DNA from: Stappia sp.
Lineage (GTDB): Bacteria > Pseudomonadota > Alphaproteobacteria > Rhizobiales > Stappiaceae
Direction: 5' to 3'
Length of the DNA: 64,000 bases
Assembly (NCBI GenBank): GCA_002722295.1
Contig: PBLF01000009.1
Span: forward strand, 67,768-131,767
Shown: positions 19,527 through 30,557 of the stretch, piece by piece
Position numbering within the stretch: position 1 is the first letter of the stretch
Layout of the letters: each line of letters starts with the position of its first letter
Position numbers and translations under genes: made by a program
Notes under the pieces: generated by a model
The model's database searches: none
What the model was told of the DNA's origin: nothing
The model's input: the letters and a program-made list of their open reading frames with translations, nothing else

Positions 19527-20240
19527 ATGGACCTCGACCTTCTCGCGCGGTTCAACGCCGCGCGCAGCGGCCGGCGCGCGGCCATTCTCGTCACGCCGAT
19601 GGACCCGCAGGGTGCAACGTCCGGGCACCAGCGCCTTGTCGCCGAGACCGACGACCTCACAGGCGATCCCTTCGCGGAACCGCTCAGCGCAGCCTTCCGC
19701 TCGGGGCGCTCCGGCATCGTGACCGGACGCGGTGGCGAAAGCGCCTTCCTGACGGTGAGCGTACCGCCTCCCCGGCTGGTTCTCATCGGCGCGGTGCACA
19801 TCAGTCAGGCATTGCTGCCGATGGCCGAGCTTGCCGGTTTCGACGTCACCGTGATCGATCCGCGCACCGCCTTCGCAACACCCGAGCGCTTTTCGGGCGG
19901 ACGGCTTCTGGCGGAATGGCCGCAGGACGTTCTCGACGAGGTGGCCCTTGATCCGTACACCGCCGTCGCCGCGCTCACCCATGACCCGAAGATCGACGAT
20001 ATTCCGCTGCAGGCGGCACTTGAGGCCGGATGCTTCTACGTCGGCGCGCTCGGCAGTCGCAAGACGCACGGTCGCCGGGTGGAACGACTGACACAGGCCG
20101 GCGTGTCGGAGGCGGCGCTGGCGCGGATCGACGCGCCCGTCGGCGCAGACATCGGCGCCGCGTCCCCGGCCGAGATCGCCGTTGCGGTTCTGGCGAACGT
20201 GATCCTAGCGTTGCGCAAGGGGGAAAGGAAGCGGCCGTGA
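19527..20240 (+). CDS. XdhC family protein, Rossmann (C-terminal) domain
   Basis: A 237-residue protein whose second half is the XdhC Rossmann-like domain (PPPRLVLIGAVHISQALLPM, VIDPRTAFATPERF, YVGALGSRKTHGRRVERL). It completes the split XdhC pair with the gene upstream and would handle molybdenum cofactor for delivery to a target enzyme. The stop overlaps the GTG start of the following gene as GTGA, showing a tight three-gene unit. Confidence 0.85.
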   Translation: MDLDLLARFNAARSGRRAAILVTPMDPQGATSGHQRLVAETDDLTGDPFAEPLSAAFRSGRSGIVTGRGGESAFLTVSVPPPRLVLIGAVHISQALLPMAELAGFDVTVIDPRTAFATPERFSGGRLLAEWPQDVLDEVALDPYTAVAALTHDPKIDDIPLQAALEAGCFYVGALGSRKTHGRRVERLTQAGVSEAALARIDAPVGADIGAASPAEIAVAVLANVILALRKGERKRP

Positions 20241-21877
20241 AGTTCGGCTCCGTCGCGACCCGAAACGCCGAGGGTGCGATCCTCGCCCATACGATCCGCC
20301 TGGAGGACGGTGCCCTCAAGAAGGGCCAACGTCTCTCTGCAGCCGATGTCGACCGCCTCTCAACCGCCGGGATCGATGCAATCGTGGCTGCAAGCCTCGA
20401 GACCGGGGACTGTCACGAGGACCGTGCGGCTGAGCGTCTGGCGCGGGCCGCCGACGGTGGCGGCCTGACGCTGGAACCGCCGTTTACCGGCCGGGTCAAT
20501 TTTCTGGCCGCCGGCAACGGCGTCCTCGTGATCGACGAAGCGGCAGTGGATGCGGCGAACCGTGTGGATCCCGCCCTGACGCTGGCGACGCTTCCCGCCT
20601 TTGCGCGGGTGACGCGCGGTCGGATGGTCGCGACCGCGAAGGTGATCCCCTTCGCGGTCGGCGAGGACGCCGTGGCGCGCGCGGAAGCCGCTGCCCGACG
20701 CGCGGTACGCGTCGCCCCCTTCAGGGCCCGCAAGGTCGGCCTCGTCGCGACCCTCCTGCCCCATCTCAAGCCCTCCGTCATGGACAAGACGCGACGCATC
20801 ACCGAGGCGCGTCTGGATGTGTCCGGTTCCACGCTGGTCGCCGAACACCGCGTCGCCCACGAGATGGAGGCCGTGGCGTCCGCGCTGACGAAGCTCTTGC
20901 ACGGGGGCGCCGAGATACTGCTCGTCTTCGGCGCATCCGCCATCGTCGACCGTGGCGACGTGATCCCGGCGGCAATCGAGCACGCGGGAGGGACGGTTGC
21001 GCACTTCGGGATGCCGGTCGATCCGGGCAACCTGCTGCTTGTCGGGGAGATCGACGGCGTTCCCGTGATCGGCGCGCCGGGTTGCGCGAGAAGCCCGAGC
21101 GAGAACGGATTCGACTGGGTCCTGGACCGGCTGATGGCCGACCTTCCGGTCACCGAGGCGGACATCACCGGTCTCGGCGTTGGCGGCCTTCTGATGGAGA
21201 TCGGATCGCGCCCCCAGCCGCGAGAGGGCAAGCGCGACCGGAATGGACCACGGGACCGAACGCGCGAGATCGCCGGTCTCCTTCTGGCCGCCGGCCGCTC
21301 CAGCCGGGCGGAGGGCGCCAACAAGCTTCTGGCACGCCTTGGCGGAAAACCGCTCGTCCGCATCGCCGCCGAGAACGCGCTTGAAAGCGGGCTATCGCGC
21401 CTCGTCGTCGTGACCGGCCACATGCAGGGCGAGATCCGCGACGCTCTTGCCGGTCTCGACGTCGATATCGTGCACAACCCCGATTTTGCCGAGGGCATGG
21501 GCGGCTCGATCCGCACCGGGATGCGGGCCCTGCCCGAAAGCGCCGAGGCCGTCACCATTCTGCTGGCCGACATGCCCGGGATCGACGCCACGGCAATCGA
21601 CCGCCTGATCCGGGCCTACCGCCCGGAAGCCGGGCGCGCGATCATTGCCGCCACGCATGAGGGCACGCGTGGCAACCCCGTGCTCTTCGACCGGCTGTTC
21701 TTCGCAAGCCTGGCACGGCTGGAAGGCGATACGGGCGCCCGCAGGCTGATCGTCGAGAACGCCGGGCTCGTGGCCGAGGTCGAGATCGGCGCGGTGGCCC
21801 GTCACGACCTCGACACCCGGGCAGCCCTTGTCGCGGCAGGTGCCGACCTCGACGACGGGGCACCCTCTGGCGTCTGA
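20237..21877 (+). CDS. Fusion: molybdopterin-binding (MoeA/MogA-like) domain + MobA/MocA-type nucleotidyltransferase
   Basis: A 546-residue protein. Residues about 1-340 form a molybdopterin-binding domain of the MoeA/MogA fold (VFGASAIVDRGDVIPAAIEHAGG; GMPVDPGNLLLVGEIDGVPVIGAPGCARS). From about 355 it is an NTP-transferase domain: LLLAAGRSSRAEGANKLLA is the nucleotide-binding signature of MobA/MocA, with LADMPGI as the metal-binding motif. MocA adds CMP to molybdopterin for xanthine dehydrogenase-type enzymes. With the split XdhC it forms a cofactor-maturation cassette. The start is GTG at 20237, overlapping the upstream stop; the longer open frame upstream lies inside the XdhC gene and is rejected. 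Confidence 0.88.
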   Translation: MKFGSVATRNAEGAILAHTIRLEDGALKKGQRLSAADVDRLSTAGIDAIVAASLETGDCHEDRAAERLARAADGGGLTLEPPFTGRVNFLAAGNGVLVIDEAAVDAANRVDPALTLATLPAFARVTRGRMVATAKVIPFAVGEDAVARAEAAARRAVRVAPFRARKVGLVATLLPHLKPSVMDKTRRITEARLDVSGSTLVAEHRVAHEMEAVASALTKLLHGGAEILLVFGASAIVDRGDVIPAAIEHAGGTVAHFGMPVDPGNLLLVGEIDGVPVIGAPGCARSPSENGFDWVLDRLMADLPVTEADITGLGVGGLLMEIGSRPQPREGKRDRNGPRDRTREIAGLLLAAGRSSRAEGANKLLARLGGKPLVRIAAENALESGLSRLVVVTGHMQGEIRDALAGLDVDIVHNPDFAEGMGGSIRTGMRALPESAEAVTILLADMPGIDATAIDRLIRAYRPEAGRAIIAATHEGTRGNPVLFDRLFFASLARLEGDTGARRLIVENAGLVAEVEIGAVARHDLDTRAALVAAGADLDDGAPSGV

Positions 21878-22128
21878 GGGCTGGCCTCGCGATGAAGCCC
21901 CGCGTTTACCATGATGCTGCACCGCGAAAAAAGCATGGCTCCCATGCCGAGGTCGCACTTGGCCGCATCGGTTGTGACACTTATATAACCATGGTGTTTT
22001 TCACGAGGCCGCGTCTACACAAGACATCGGGCCTGTCGCGGATCGCAAGTTCCCCTACTCCGGCGCCCGTCAAGGGCGACATCCCGTTCGGGCAGCGGTC
22101 TTTCGCGTTCATCGAAGAGGCAATGATC

Positions 22129-22338
22129 ATGACCGAACTTCGCCTGCCGCGCTCCGGCCAATGCAAATGGGCCGAGGGCACCGGCGGAAACTACACGTTC
22201 CCGTGCAGCAACCGGGTCGAGCCCGGCGTTTCCTATTGCGTCGAGCACCACGCGCTCGTCTACATCGCGCCGGAAGAGCGCCGCCGCAGCCGCGCTTCCT
22301 CGCCGATGCTGTTCCGCGCGCAGAAGAAAGCCGCCTGA
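22129..22338 (+). CDS. Small protein with a GcrA-type C-terminal zinc-like motif
   Basis: A 69-residue protein resembling only the C-terminal part of GcrA, the alphaproteobacterial cell-cycle regulator that works with GANTC methylation: C12-K-W...C26...YC37VEHH, then a basic tail. Cys12, Cys26, Cys37 and His40/41 could bind zinc. The GcrA helix-turn-helix N terminus is absent. ATG at 22129 is chosen because AAGAGG lies 8 bp upstream; ATG at 22123 is too close. An intrinsic terminator follows, so it is a complete one-gene transcript, not a debris fragment. Function unknown; regulation of GcrA-like interactions is speculative. Confidence 0.75.
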   Translation: MTELRLPRSGQCKWAEGTGGNYTFPCSNRVEPGVSYCVEHHALVYIAPEERRRSRASSPMLFRAQKKAA

Positions 22339-22382
22339 CAAGGCGAGTTCGTCCATCGACGATGGGCGTTCAAAGGATTTGA

Positions 22383-22412
22383 GGCCGCCGGCATCTTGCC
22401 GGCGGCCTTTTT
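22383..22412 (+). terminator. Strong intrinsic terminator
   Basis: A perfect 10-bp stem GGCCGCCGGC / GCCGGCGGCC with loop ATCTT and a run of five T follows the GcrA-like gene. It is a textbook Rho-independent terminator isolating that gene from the photolyase. Confidence 0.9.
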
Positions 22413-22487
22413 CGTGCGCGATCCGCCGCGCGCGACGGATCGTAGAAAGGGCGTCTGTCCGCTTCGCGCCCTCACACGAGATCCGCC

Positions 22488-24029
22488 ATGCCCGTCGATG
22501 CGCTTGCCCTTGTCACCGCCGACCAGCTCTCGCACGATCTGTCTGCACTTGACGGGCTCGAACGCGCATCGACGGTGGTGCTCATGGTCGAGGTCGTGGA
22601 GGAAACCGACTACGTCCCCCACCATCGAAAGAAGATGGCGTTTCTCCTTTCCGCCATGCGTCATCATGCCGAGGACCTCGAACGCGCGGGCTGGAGCGTC
22701 GACTACGTGCGGCTCGACGCGCCCGGCAACACGGGATCCTTCGGTGGCGAAATGGCGCGAGCGATCGACCGCCATGCGCCGAAACGCATCCGGTTCACGC
22801 ATCCGGGCGAGTGGCGCGTGCTCGAAATGGCGCGCGGCTGGGAGGAGCGGTTCGGCATCCCGGTCGAGATTCCGGAAGACACCCGTTTCATCTGTCCGAC
22901 CCCGGATTTCAGCGCCTGGGCGAAGGGTCGCAAGGTCTTTCGCATGGAGCACTTCTACCGCGAGATGCGGCGCAAGACCGGCTTTCTCATGGAAGGTGAC
23001 AAGCCCGCGGGAGGACGATGGAACCTCGATGCCGAGAATCGCAAGCCCGCGGACGCCGACCTGTTCATGCCCCGCCCGCTGCGGATCGAACCGGACCGGA
23101 TCACCCGCGAGGTGCTGGACATGGTCGCAAAACGCTTTCCCGATCGCTTCGGCGACCTGGAGCCGTTCTCCTTTCCGGTGACCCGGACAGACGCCCTGCG
23201 CGCCCTCGATCACTTCACGGAGACGGCGCTGGCCCGCTTCGGCGACTATCAGGACGCCATGCTGTCGGGCGAGCCGTTTCTCTATCATTCCCTGCTTTCG
23301 CCCTGTCTCAATGCCGGGCTCCTGAACCCTCTGGAAGTCTGCCGTGCGGTCGAGAACGCCTATCGGGCCGGCAACGCGCAGCTCAACGCCGCCGAGGGTT
23401 TCATTCGCCAGATCATCGGATGGCGGGAGTACGTGCGCGGCATCTACTGGCTTAGGATGCCCGACTACGCGCGGGAGAACGCCCTGCAGGCGGACCGGCC
23501 GCTACCCTGGTTCTACTGGAGCGGCGAGACCCGCATGGCCTGTGTCAGCGCGTGTGTGCGCCAGACGAAGGCCGAGGCCTACGCCCATCATATCCAGCGC
23601 CTGATGGTGACCGGCAATTTCGCGCTGCTGGCCGGCATCTCACCTTCAGAACTGCACGAGTGGTATCTCGCGGTCTATGCGGATGCCTTCGAGTGGGTGG
23701 AGCTTCCCAACACCCTCGGGATGAGCCAGTTCGCCGACGGTGGCCTGCTTGGCTCCAAGCCCTATGCGGCAAGCGGCAACTACATCGGCAGGATGTCGGA
23801 CTACTGCGGAAACTGCGCCTACGACGTGAAGGAAAAGACCGGGGAGACAGCCTGTCCGTTCAACCCGCTCTACTGGGACTTCCTGATACGCAACAGGGAC
23901 AGGCTGAAGGACAATCCACGCCTCGCGCAGCCCTATCGGACCTGGGAGCGCATGAGCGACGACCGGCGACGGGACACGCTTTCAGCGGCGCGCCGCGTTC
24001 TGGCACGGCTTGACGAGGGAACGCTTTGA
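22488..24029 (+). CDS. Iron-sulfur bacterial cryptochrome/(6-4) photolyase (PhrB type)
   Basis: A 513-residue FAD protein of the FeS-BCP family, related to Agrobacterium PhrB, which repairs UV-induced (6-4) photoproducts with blue light. Four cysteines fit the 4Fe-4S ligands: C352, C440, C443 (DYCGNC) and C456 (ACPFN), each two residues beyond the reported PhrB positions; the paired histidines HH at 367-368 match the catalytic pair. The N-terminal half is the antenna-chromophore Rossmann domain; the C-terminal half holds FAD. It stands alone between two terminators. The repair function is by family and not proven. Confidence 0.92.
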   Translation: MPVDALALVTADQLSHDLSALDGLERASTVVLMVEVVEETDYVPHHRKKMAFLLSAMRHHAEDLERAGWSVDYVRLDAPGNTGSFGGEMARAIDRHAPKRIRFTHPGEWRVLEMARGWEERFGIPVEIPEDTRFICPTPDFSAWAKGRKVFRMEHFYREMRRKTGFLMEGDKPAGGRWNLDAENRKPADADLFMPRPLRIEPDRITREVLDMVAKRFPDRFGDLEPFSFPVTRTDALRALDHFTETALARFGDYQDAMLSGEPFLYHSLLSPCLNAGLLNPLEVCRAVENAYRAGNAQLNAAEGFIRQIIGWREYVRGIYWLRMPDYARENALQADRPLPWFYWSGETRMACVSACVRQTKAEAYAHHIQRLMVTGNFALLAGISPSELHEWYLAVYADAFEWVELPNTLGMSQFADGGLLGSKPYAASGNYIGRMSDYCGNCAYDVKEKTGETACPFNPLYWDFLIRNRDRLKDNPRLAQPYRTWERMSDDRRRDTLSAARRVLARLDEGTL

Positions 24030-24079
24030 GCGGAGCCGGACATTCGGCGCAGCGGTTGCAAACACCCGACGCAAACGAG

Positions 24080-24114
24080 CGAAAGGCCCCCGGCAGGACA
24101 CCGGGAGCCTTTCG
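24080..24114. terminator. Bidirectional hairpin between photolyase and rpsL
   Basis: Arms GAAAGGCCCCCGG and CCGGGAGCCTTTC pair with one bulge around a 7-nt loop. The genes on either side converge, so it can serve both transcripts; T-tracts are poor on both sides. Confidence 0.6.
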
Positions 24115-24202
24115 CGTGCAAAGCACGACATCCGAAACGCAAGCAATGCGAAGTCGCGACGCAAGGGCCGGTCGCTCGAAATGGCGCCCGGCCTCGCGCT
24201 GC

Positions 24203-24574
24203 TTACTTCGGGCGCTTGGAGCCGTAGAGCGAGCGGCGCTTCTTACGATCCTTGACACCCTGGGTGTCGAGGACGCCGCGGATGACGCGGTAGCGCACGC
24301 CCGGAAGATCGTTCGGGCCGCCGCCGCGCACGAGCACCACGGAGTGCTCCTGCAGGTTGTGGCCCTCGCCCGGGATGTAGGCAGTCACTTCGTTGCCGTT
24401 CGTCATGCGGACACGGGCAACCTTACGCAGAGCCGAGTTCGGCTTACGCGGGGTCGTGGTGTACACGCGGGTGCAGACGGCGCGCTTCTGCGGGTTTCCA
24501 CCCAGCGACGGCGTCTTGGACTTGTTGACGGACGGCTTGCGGTTCTGACGAACCAACTGATTGATTGTCGGCAT
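24203..24574 (-). CDS. rpsL: Divergent, stand-alone 30S ribosomal protein S12
   Basis: A 123-residue S12 that aligns without gaps over its first 95 residues to E. coli S12. S12 sits at the decoding centre and controls accuracy. Core motifs remain ([41 protein letters not shown], Asp89). Both positions classically tied to streptomycin response differ from the almost universal lysines: Arg43 (codon at 24448-24446) and Asn88 (24313-24311), and the neighbouring loop reads GGGPNDLPG instead of GGRVKDLPG. rpsG, fusA and tuf do not follow as in the usual str operon; a convergent photolyase does. It has its own consensus promoter. It may be a second S12 copy or a relocated sole copy; the window cannot say. 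Confidence 0.93.
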   Translation of the reverse strand: MPTINQLVRQNRKPSVNKSKTPSLGGNPQKRAVCTRVYTTTPRKPNSALRKVARVRMTNGNEVTAYIPGEGHNLQEHSVVLVRGGGPNDLPGVRYRVIRGVLDTQGVKDRKKRRSLYGSKRPK

Positions 24575-24615
24575 AGAGTCTTGCAGCTTGTTTTCGAGGA
24601 ATGTCGTGGTGGCTC

Positions 24616-24644
24616 CCTATAGGGGGAACCACCGTTCTTGTCAA
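24616..24644 (-). promoter_or_regulatory. Consensus promoter of rpsL
   Basis: On the minus strand a perfect -35 TTGACA (24644-24639), a 17-bp spacer and a -10 TATAGG (24621-24616) lie between the gyrB stop and rpsL. Predicted transcription starts near 24609, leaving about 35 nt of leader. It shows that rpsL need not depend on gyrB transcription. Confidence 0.75.
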
Positions 24645-24689
24645 AGGGAGAATCCCTTCTCGCGGCGGTTTTGCGCCGGCCGGCGGGGA

Positions 24690-27290
<2,601 letters not shown>

Positions 27291-27325
27291 TCACGGACCG
27301 GTCTGGCACGCGAATCGGGCGAAAT

Positions 27326-27949
27326 TCAGCGCGTCGCGACGGCAACGGCGGCGCCCGCGATCATGGTTCCCGCCGATCTGTTGAGCAGGCGCACGGCGCG
27401 CGGGCTGGCAAAGATCCTGCGGGCCCGGTCGGCTGCAAGACAATAGACCGCCATCACCGACCCCACCACGACGAAGGCGATCAGCGCGAGTTCGAAAAAT
27501 CCGAGCATCGTCACCGTTTCGAGCGGGATCAGGTTGGGCAGGAGCGCCAGATAGAAAACCATGGTCTTTGGGTTGCCGAGTGTCAGCGCCAGCCCCGCCA
27601 GCATCAGGCGCAGGTCGCCGGACCGCTTTCGCTCCGCCCGGGGCAAAGGCGTCGCGATCCCCACGGCCGGCGCGCTCCACATCTTCCAGGCAAGCCACAG
27701 CAGATAGACGGCTCCGGCATATTTCACGACAAGGAAGGCGGTCGCGAACGTCTGCGCGACGACCGCCAGCCCGGCCACGACGACGCTCAGCCACACCACA
27801 TCGCCAATGGCCATGCCGAGGCAAAAGGCAATCGCCCCCTCCCGGCCGCGTGCCAGAACGCGGCCCACAACGGCCGCGATGCCCGGACCTGGAATGACCG
27901 CGGCGACAAAGAGCGCACCGGTAAAGACGAGAAGCGGGGCAAGATCCAT
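27326..27949 (-). CDS. LysE/RhtB family amino-acid exporter
   Basis: A 207-residue integral membrane protein with about six hydrophobic segments and the PGPG motif near residue 20 (AAVIPGPGIAAVVGR) typical of the LysE/RhtB translocator family, which exports amino acids such as homoserine or threonine. ATG at 27949 is the domain start. It lies between recF (31 bp upstream) and gyrB (about 180 bp downstream), interrupting the usual recF-gyrB pair. The substrate cannot be predicted. Confidence 0.88.
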   Translation of the reverse strand: MDLAPLLVFTGALFVAAVIPGPGIAAVVGRVLARGREGAIAFCLGMAIGDVVWLSVVVAGLAVVAQTFATAFLVVKYAGAVYLLWLAWKMWSAPAVGIATPLPRAERKRSGDLRLMLAGLALTLGNPKTMVFYLALLPNLIPLETVTMLGFFELALIAFVVVGSVMAVYCLAADRARRIFASPRAVRLLNRSAGTMIAGAAVAVATR

Positions 27950-27980
27950 GAAGAGGCTTCCTTGAACAGCCGGCCACACC

Positions 27981-29126
27981 CTAGCCGGCAAATGGCCGGG
28001 GCTCCGCGCCTCCGGCTTCGGACAATGCGATGATGGTTCCGCCCTCGGGCAGGCTTTCGAAAAGGGCGGCATCCGTACCGGTCATGAAGACCTGGCACGC
28101 GAGCGCCGACAGGCGCGCGAAGAGGGCCTCGCGACGTCCGGGGTCGAGATGGGCGGCCACCTCGTCCATCAGCAGCACCGGGGTCATTCCCGACACCGCC
28201 GTGGTGAGATCCGCATGCGCCAGGATAAGACCGATCAGCAGCGCCTTCTGCTCTCCCGTGGAGGCAAGCGCGGCCGGCATGTCCTTGGCGAGATGCGTGA
28301 CGGCAAGGTCGGAGCGATGGGGACCTTCCAGCGTCCGGCCGGCGGCGCGGTCGCGAAAGCGCCCTTCCACGAGTCGCTCGCGATAGGCGTCCTCGAGGTC
28401 GGTGGCGTCCAGGTCCCCGGCCATGCCCTCGAAGGGGCCGGTCAGCCGGATCCCGGCCTGGGGAAACGGCAGGCCAAGTTGGGCCTGGGTCGCGATGCGC
28501 TCGCCAAGCAGGGCCACCGCCTCGCGCCTTGCATAGCTCACGGCAACGGCAAGCGGCGCAAGCTGCGCCTCGACGGCATCGAGAAAGGCGGACGAGCCGC
28601 CATCGTCCAGCAGTCTGTTGCGGGCCCGCAGCGTCTTTTCCAGGTCGGCGACCCGACGTCCGTGGCCGGGATCGACGGCAAGCACCAGGCGATCGAGAAA
28701 ACGCCGCCGGTCACCGGCAGCGCCGGTAAAGAGCCCGTCCATGGCCGGCAACAGCCACAGGACCCGCAGATGGTCCAGAAGCATGTCGGCCGAGCGCGCG
28801 TCCTCGCCATCAATCCTGATGCGGCGACCGGCCTCGCCGGGTGCATGGCCAACACCGATGCGCGCCTCGCCGCATCCGCCTTCCAGCACGGCGGACACGG
28901 CAAAACCGCCTGTCGCGCCCTTGCGCACCATGTCGTCGAGCTGCGCCCGGCGCAGCCCCCGCCCCGGCGACAGCAGCGACACCGCCTCGAGAAGGTTGGT
29001 CTTGCCGACACCATTCGCGCCGACGAGCGCAACCAGCCGCGCCTCGCAGCCGAGCGCGAGGGTCTCGTGGTTCCGGAAGTTGGAGAGGGTCAGCCGGGAG
29101 AGCGCGACCCGGACCGGCTCGTTCAT
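27981..29126 (-). CDS. recF: DNA replication/repair protein RecF
   Basis: A 381-residue SMC-like ATPase that helps load RecA at single-strand gaps. Walker A GANGVGKT spans residues 36-43; the signature region and MDEVAAHLDPGRREALF (Walker B and D-loop) are near the C terminus. The N terminus LSRLTLSNFRNHETL is characteristic. It lies 119 bp after dnaN in conserved order. Length is normal. Confidence 0.96.
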   Translation of the reverse strand: MNEPVRVALSRLTLSNFRNHETLALGCEARLVALVGANGVGKTNLLEAVSLLSPGRGLRRAQLDDMVRKGATGGFAVSAVLEGGCGEARIGVGHAPGEAGRRIRIDGEDARSADMLLDHLRVLWLLPAMDGLFTGAAGDRRRFLDRLVLAVDPGHGRRVADLEKTLRARNRLLDDGGSSAFLDAVEAQLAPLAVAVSYARREAVALLGERIATQAQLGLPFPQAGIRLTGPFEGMAGDLDATDLEDAYRERLVEGRFRDRAAGRTLEGPHRSDLAVTHLAKDMPAALASTGEQKALLIGLILAHADLTTAVSGMTPVLLMDEVAAHLDPGRREALFARLSALACQVFMTGTDAALFESLPEGGTIIALSEAGGAEPRPFAG

Positions 29127-29245
29127 GGGTATCTCGTCCCGGGTCGTTCCGTCCCGCGCGCCCCCGGCGCGGCGAACCGTCCCGCGAGGGACGGTCCGGA
29201 CAGTCTCATCCTGTTGCCTTCTGGCGGACGGGCGAACGTCGCGCG

Positions 29246-30364
29246 CTACACGCGCATGGGCATGAGCACGTAGAGCGTGTCCGTCGTGCCCTTGTCCTGC
29301 ACCAGCGTCGGCGCACCTGAGTCGGCGAACCGGAAGGACGCCGTATCGCCGCGAAGCTGGCCGGTGATCTCCAGCAGGTAGCGCGAGTTGAAGCCGTTCT
29401 CCAGCGGATCGGCATCGTAGTCGATCGCCAGTTCCTCGGTCGCCGACCCGGAATCCGGATTGACGACGGTGAGGATCATGCGGCCCTCGGACATGGCGAG
29501 CTTCACGGCCCGGCCACGCTCGGAGGAAATGGTCGACACGCGGTCGACGGCCGCCTTGAACTCGTCGCGGTCGACGAGCATTTCCTTGTCGTTGTGCTGC
29601 GGAATCACCCGCCCGTAATCGGGGAAGGTGCCGTCGATCAGCTTCGAGGTCAGAACGACGTCGCCGGTCGTGATGCGGATCTTGGTCTCCGAGATCTCGA
29701 CACGCGTGTCGGCATCGGGGTCCTCGAGGAGCTTCTGAATCTCGCCCACGGTCTTGCGCGGCACGATGACGCCGGGCATCCCCATCGCGCCGGAGGGCGC
29801 CGGCACCTCGGCACGCGCCAGGCGATGACCGTCGGTTGCCACGCCGCGCAGGCGGTCGCCCTCCTCGCTGGTCACCGAATGCAGATAGATGCCGTTCAGG
29901 TAGTAGCGCGTCTCCTCGGTGGAGATGGCGAACTGGGTGGCGTCGATGATGCCGCGCAGCTCGCGCGCGCTCAGGCTGAAGCCATGGGTGAAGTCACCGG
30001 CGGTGATGTCCGGGAAGTCCGCCTCGGGCAGCATCTGCAGCGCGAAACGCGAGCGTCCTGCCCGGATTTCCAGCGTGGCGTTGTCGGAGGAGGTCTCGAG
30101 TGCGACCTGGGCGCCCTCGGGCAGCTTGCGCACGATGTCGTAGATCATGTGCGCGGGAACGGTGGTTGCGCCGGGCTGCTCCACATGGGCGGCGACCCGC
30201 TCGGAAATCTCCAGATCGAGATCGGTGGCCTTCAGCAGAAGCTCGCCGGCCTCGCAACGCAGCAACACGTTCGACAGGATCGGGATGGTGTTGCGGCGTT
30301 CGACGACACGGTGAACATGGGTCAGGGACTTCAGGAGGTCGGTCCGCTCAAGAGTCACTTTCAT
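29246..30364 (-). CDS. dnaN: DNA polymerase III beta sliding clamp
   Basis: A 372-residue processivity clamp with three repeated clamp domains and the C-terminal PMRV that forms part of the partner-binding pocket. ATG at 30364 (MKVTLERTDLLKSL) is the family N terminus; an in-frame ATG at 30376 is less likely. A terminator separates it from dnaA, so it probably has its own promoter in 30365-30470. Confidence 0.97.
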   Translation of the reverse strand: MKVTLERTDLLKSLTHVHRVVERRNTIPILSNVLLRCEAGELLLKATDLDLEISERVAAHVEQPGATTVPAHMIYDIVRKLPEGAQVALETSSDNATLEIRAGRSRFALQMLPEADFPDITAGDFTHGFSLSARELRGIIDATQFAISTEETRYYLNGIYLHSVTSEEGDRLRGVATDGHRLARAEVPAPSGAMGMPGVIVPRKTVGEIQKLLEDPDADTRVEISETKIRITTGDVVLTSKLIDGTFPDYGRVIPQHNDKEMLVDRDEFKAAVDRVSTISSERGRAVKLAMSEGRMILTVVNPDSGSATEELAIDYDADPLENGFNSRYLLEITGQLRGDTASFRFADSGAPTLVQDKGTTDTLYVLMPMRV

Positions 30365-30469
30365 TGCGTCGTCCATTGTCGAGAAATTGAGCAAGATTGC
30401 CGGAAGATGCGGTGGATCCCGCGACGGCGAAATGGCCGTTGACACTGCCCCGCCGGCGGCAAAATTGCA

Positions 30470-30507
30470 AGAGAAAGAGGGCCGGACGCGGGCCGGCGTC
30501 CGGCCCT
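30470..30507 (-). terminator. Intrinsic terminator after dnaA
   Basis: A perfect 12-bp stem (AGGGCCGGACGC / GCGTCCGGCCCT, 30478-30507) with a 6-nt loop, followed on the minus strand by a pyrimidine-rich CTTTCTCTT. It lies 50 bp after the dnaA stop and implies that dnaA and dnaN are transcribed separately. Confidence 0.65.
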
Positions 30508-30557
30508 GATCCGGCCCGTCAGACAGGTGGATCGGCGGAGGTTCCGCCGGGACCGCG

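Noticed and set aside
19161..20240. Frameshift in a single xdhC gene
   Set aside because: The first gene ends with a proper stop and the second has its own ATG 6 bp later with complete domain edges, so a natural split is more likely than a sequencing frameshift.
24203..24574. S12 differences as sequencing errors
   Set aside because: The frame is intact, differences are spread over the whole protein, and two conserved positions change with full codon changes; errors would not give this pattern.
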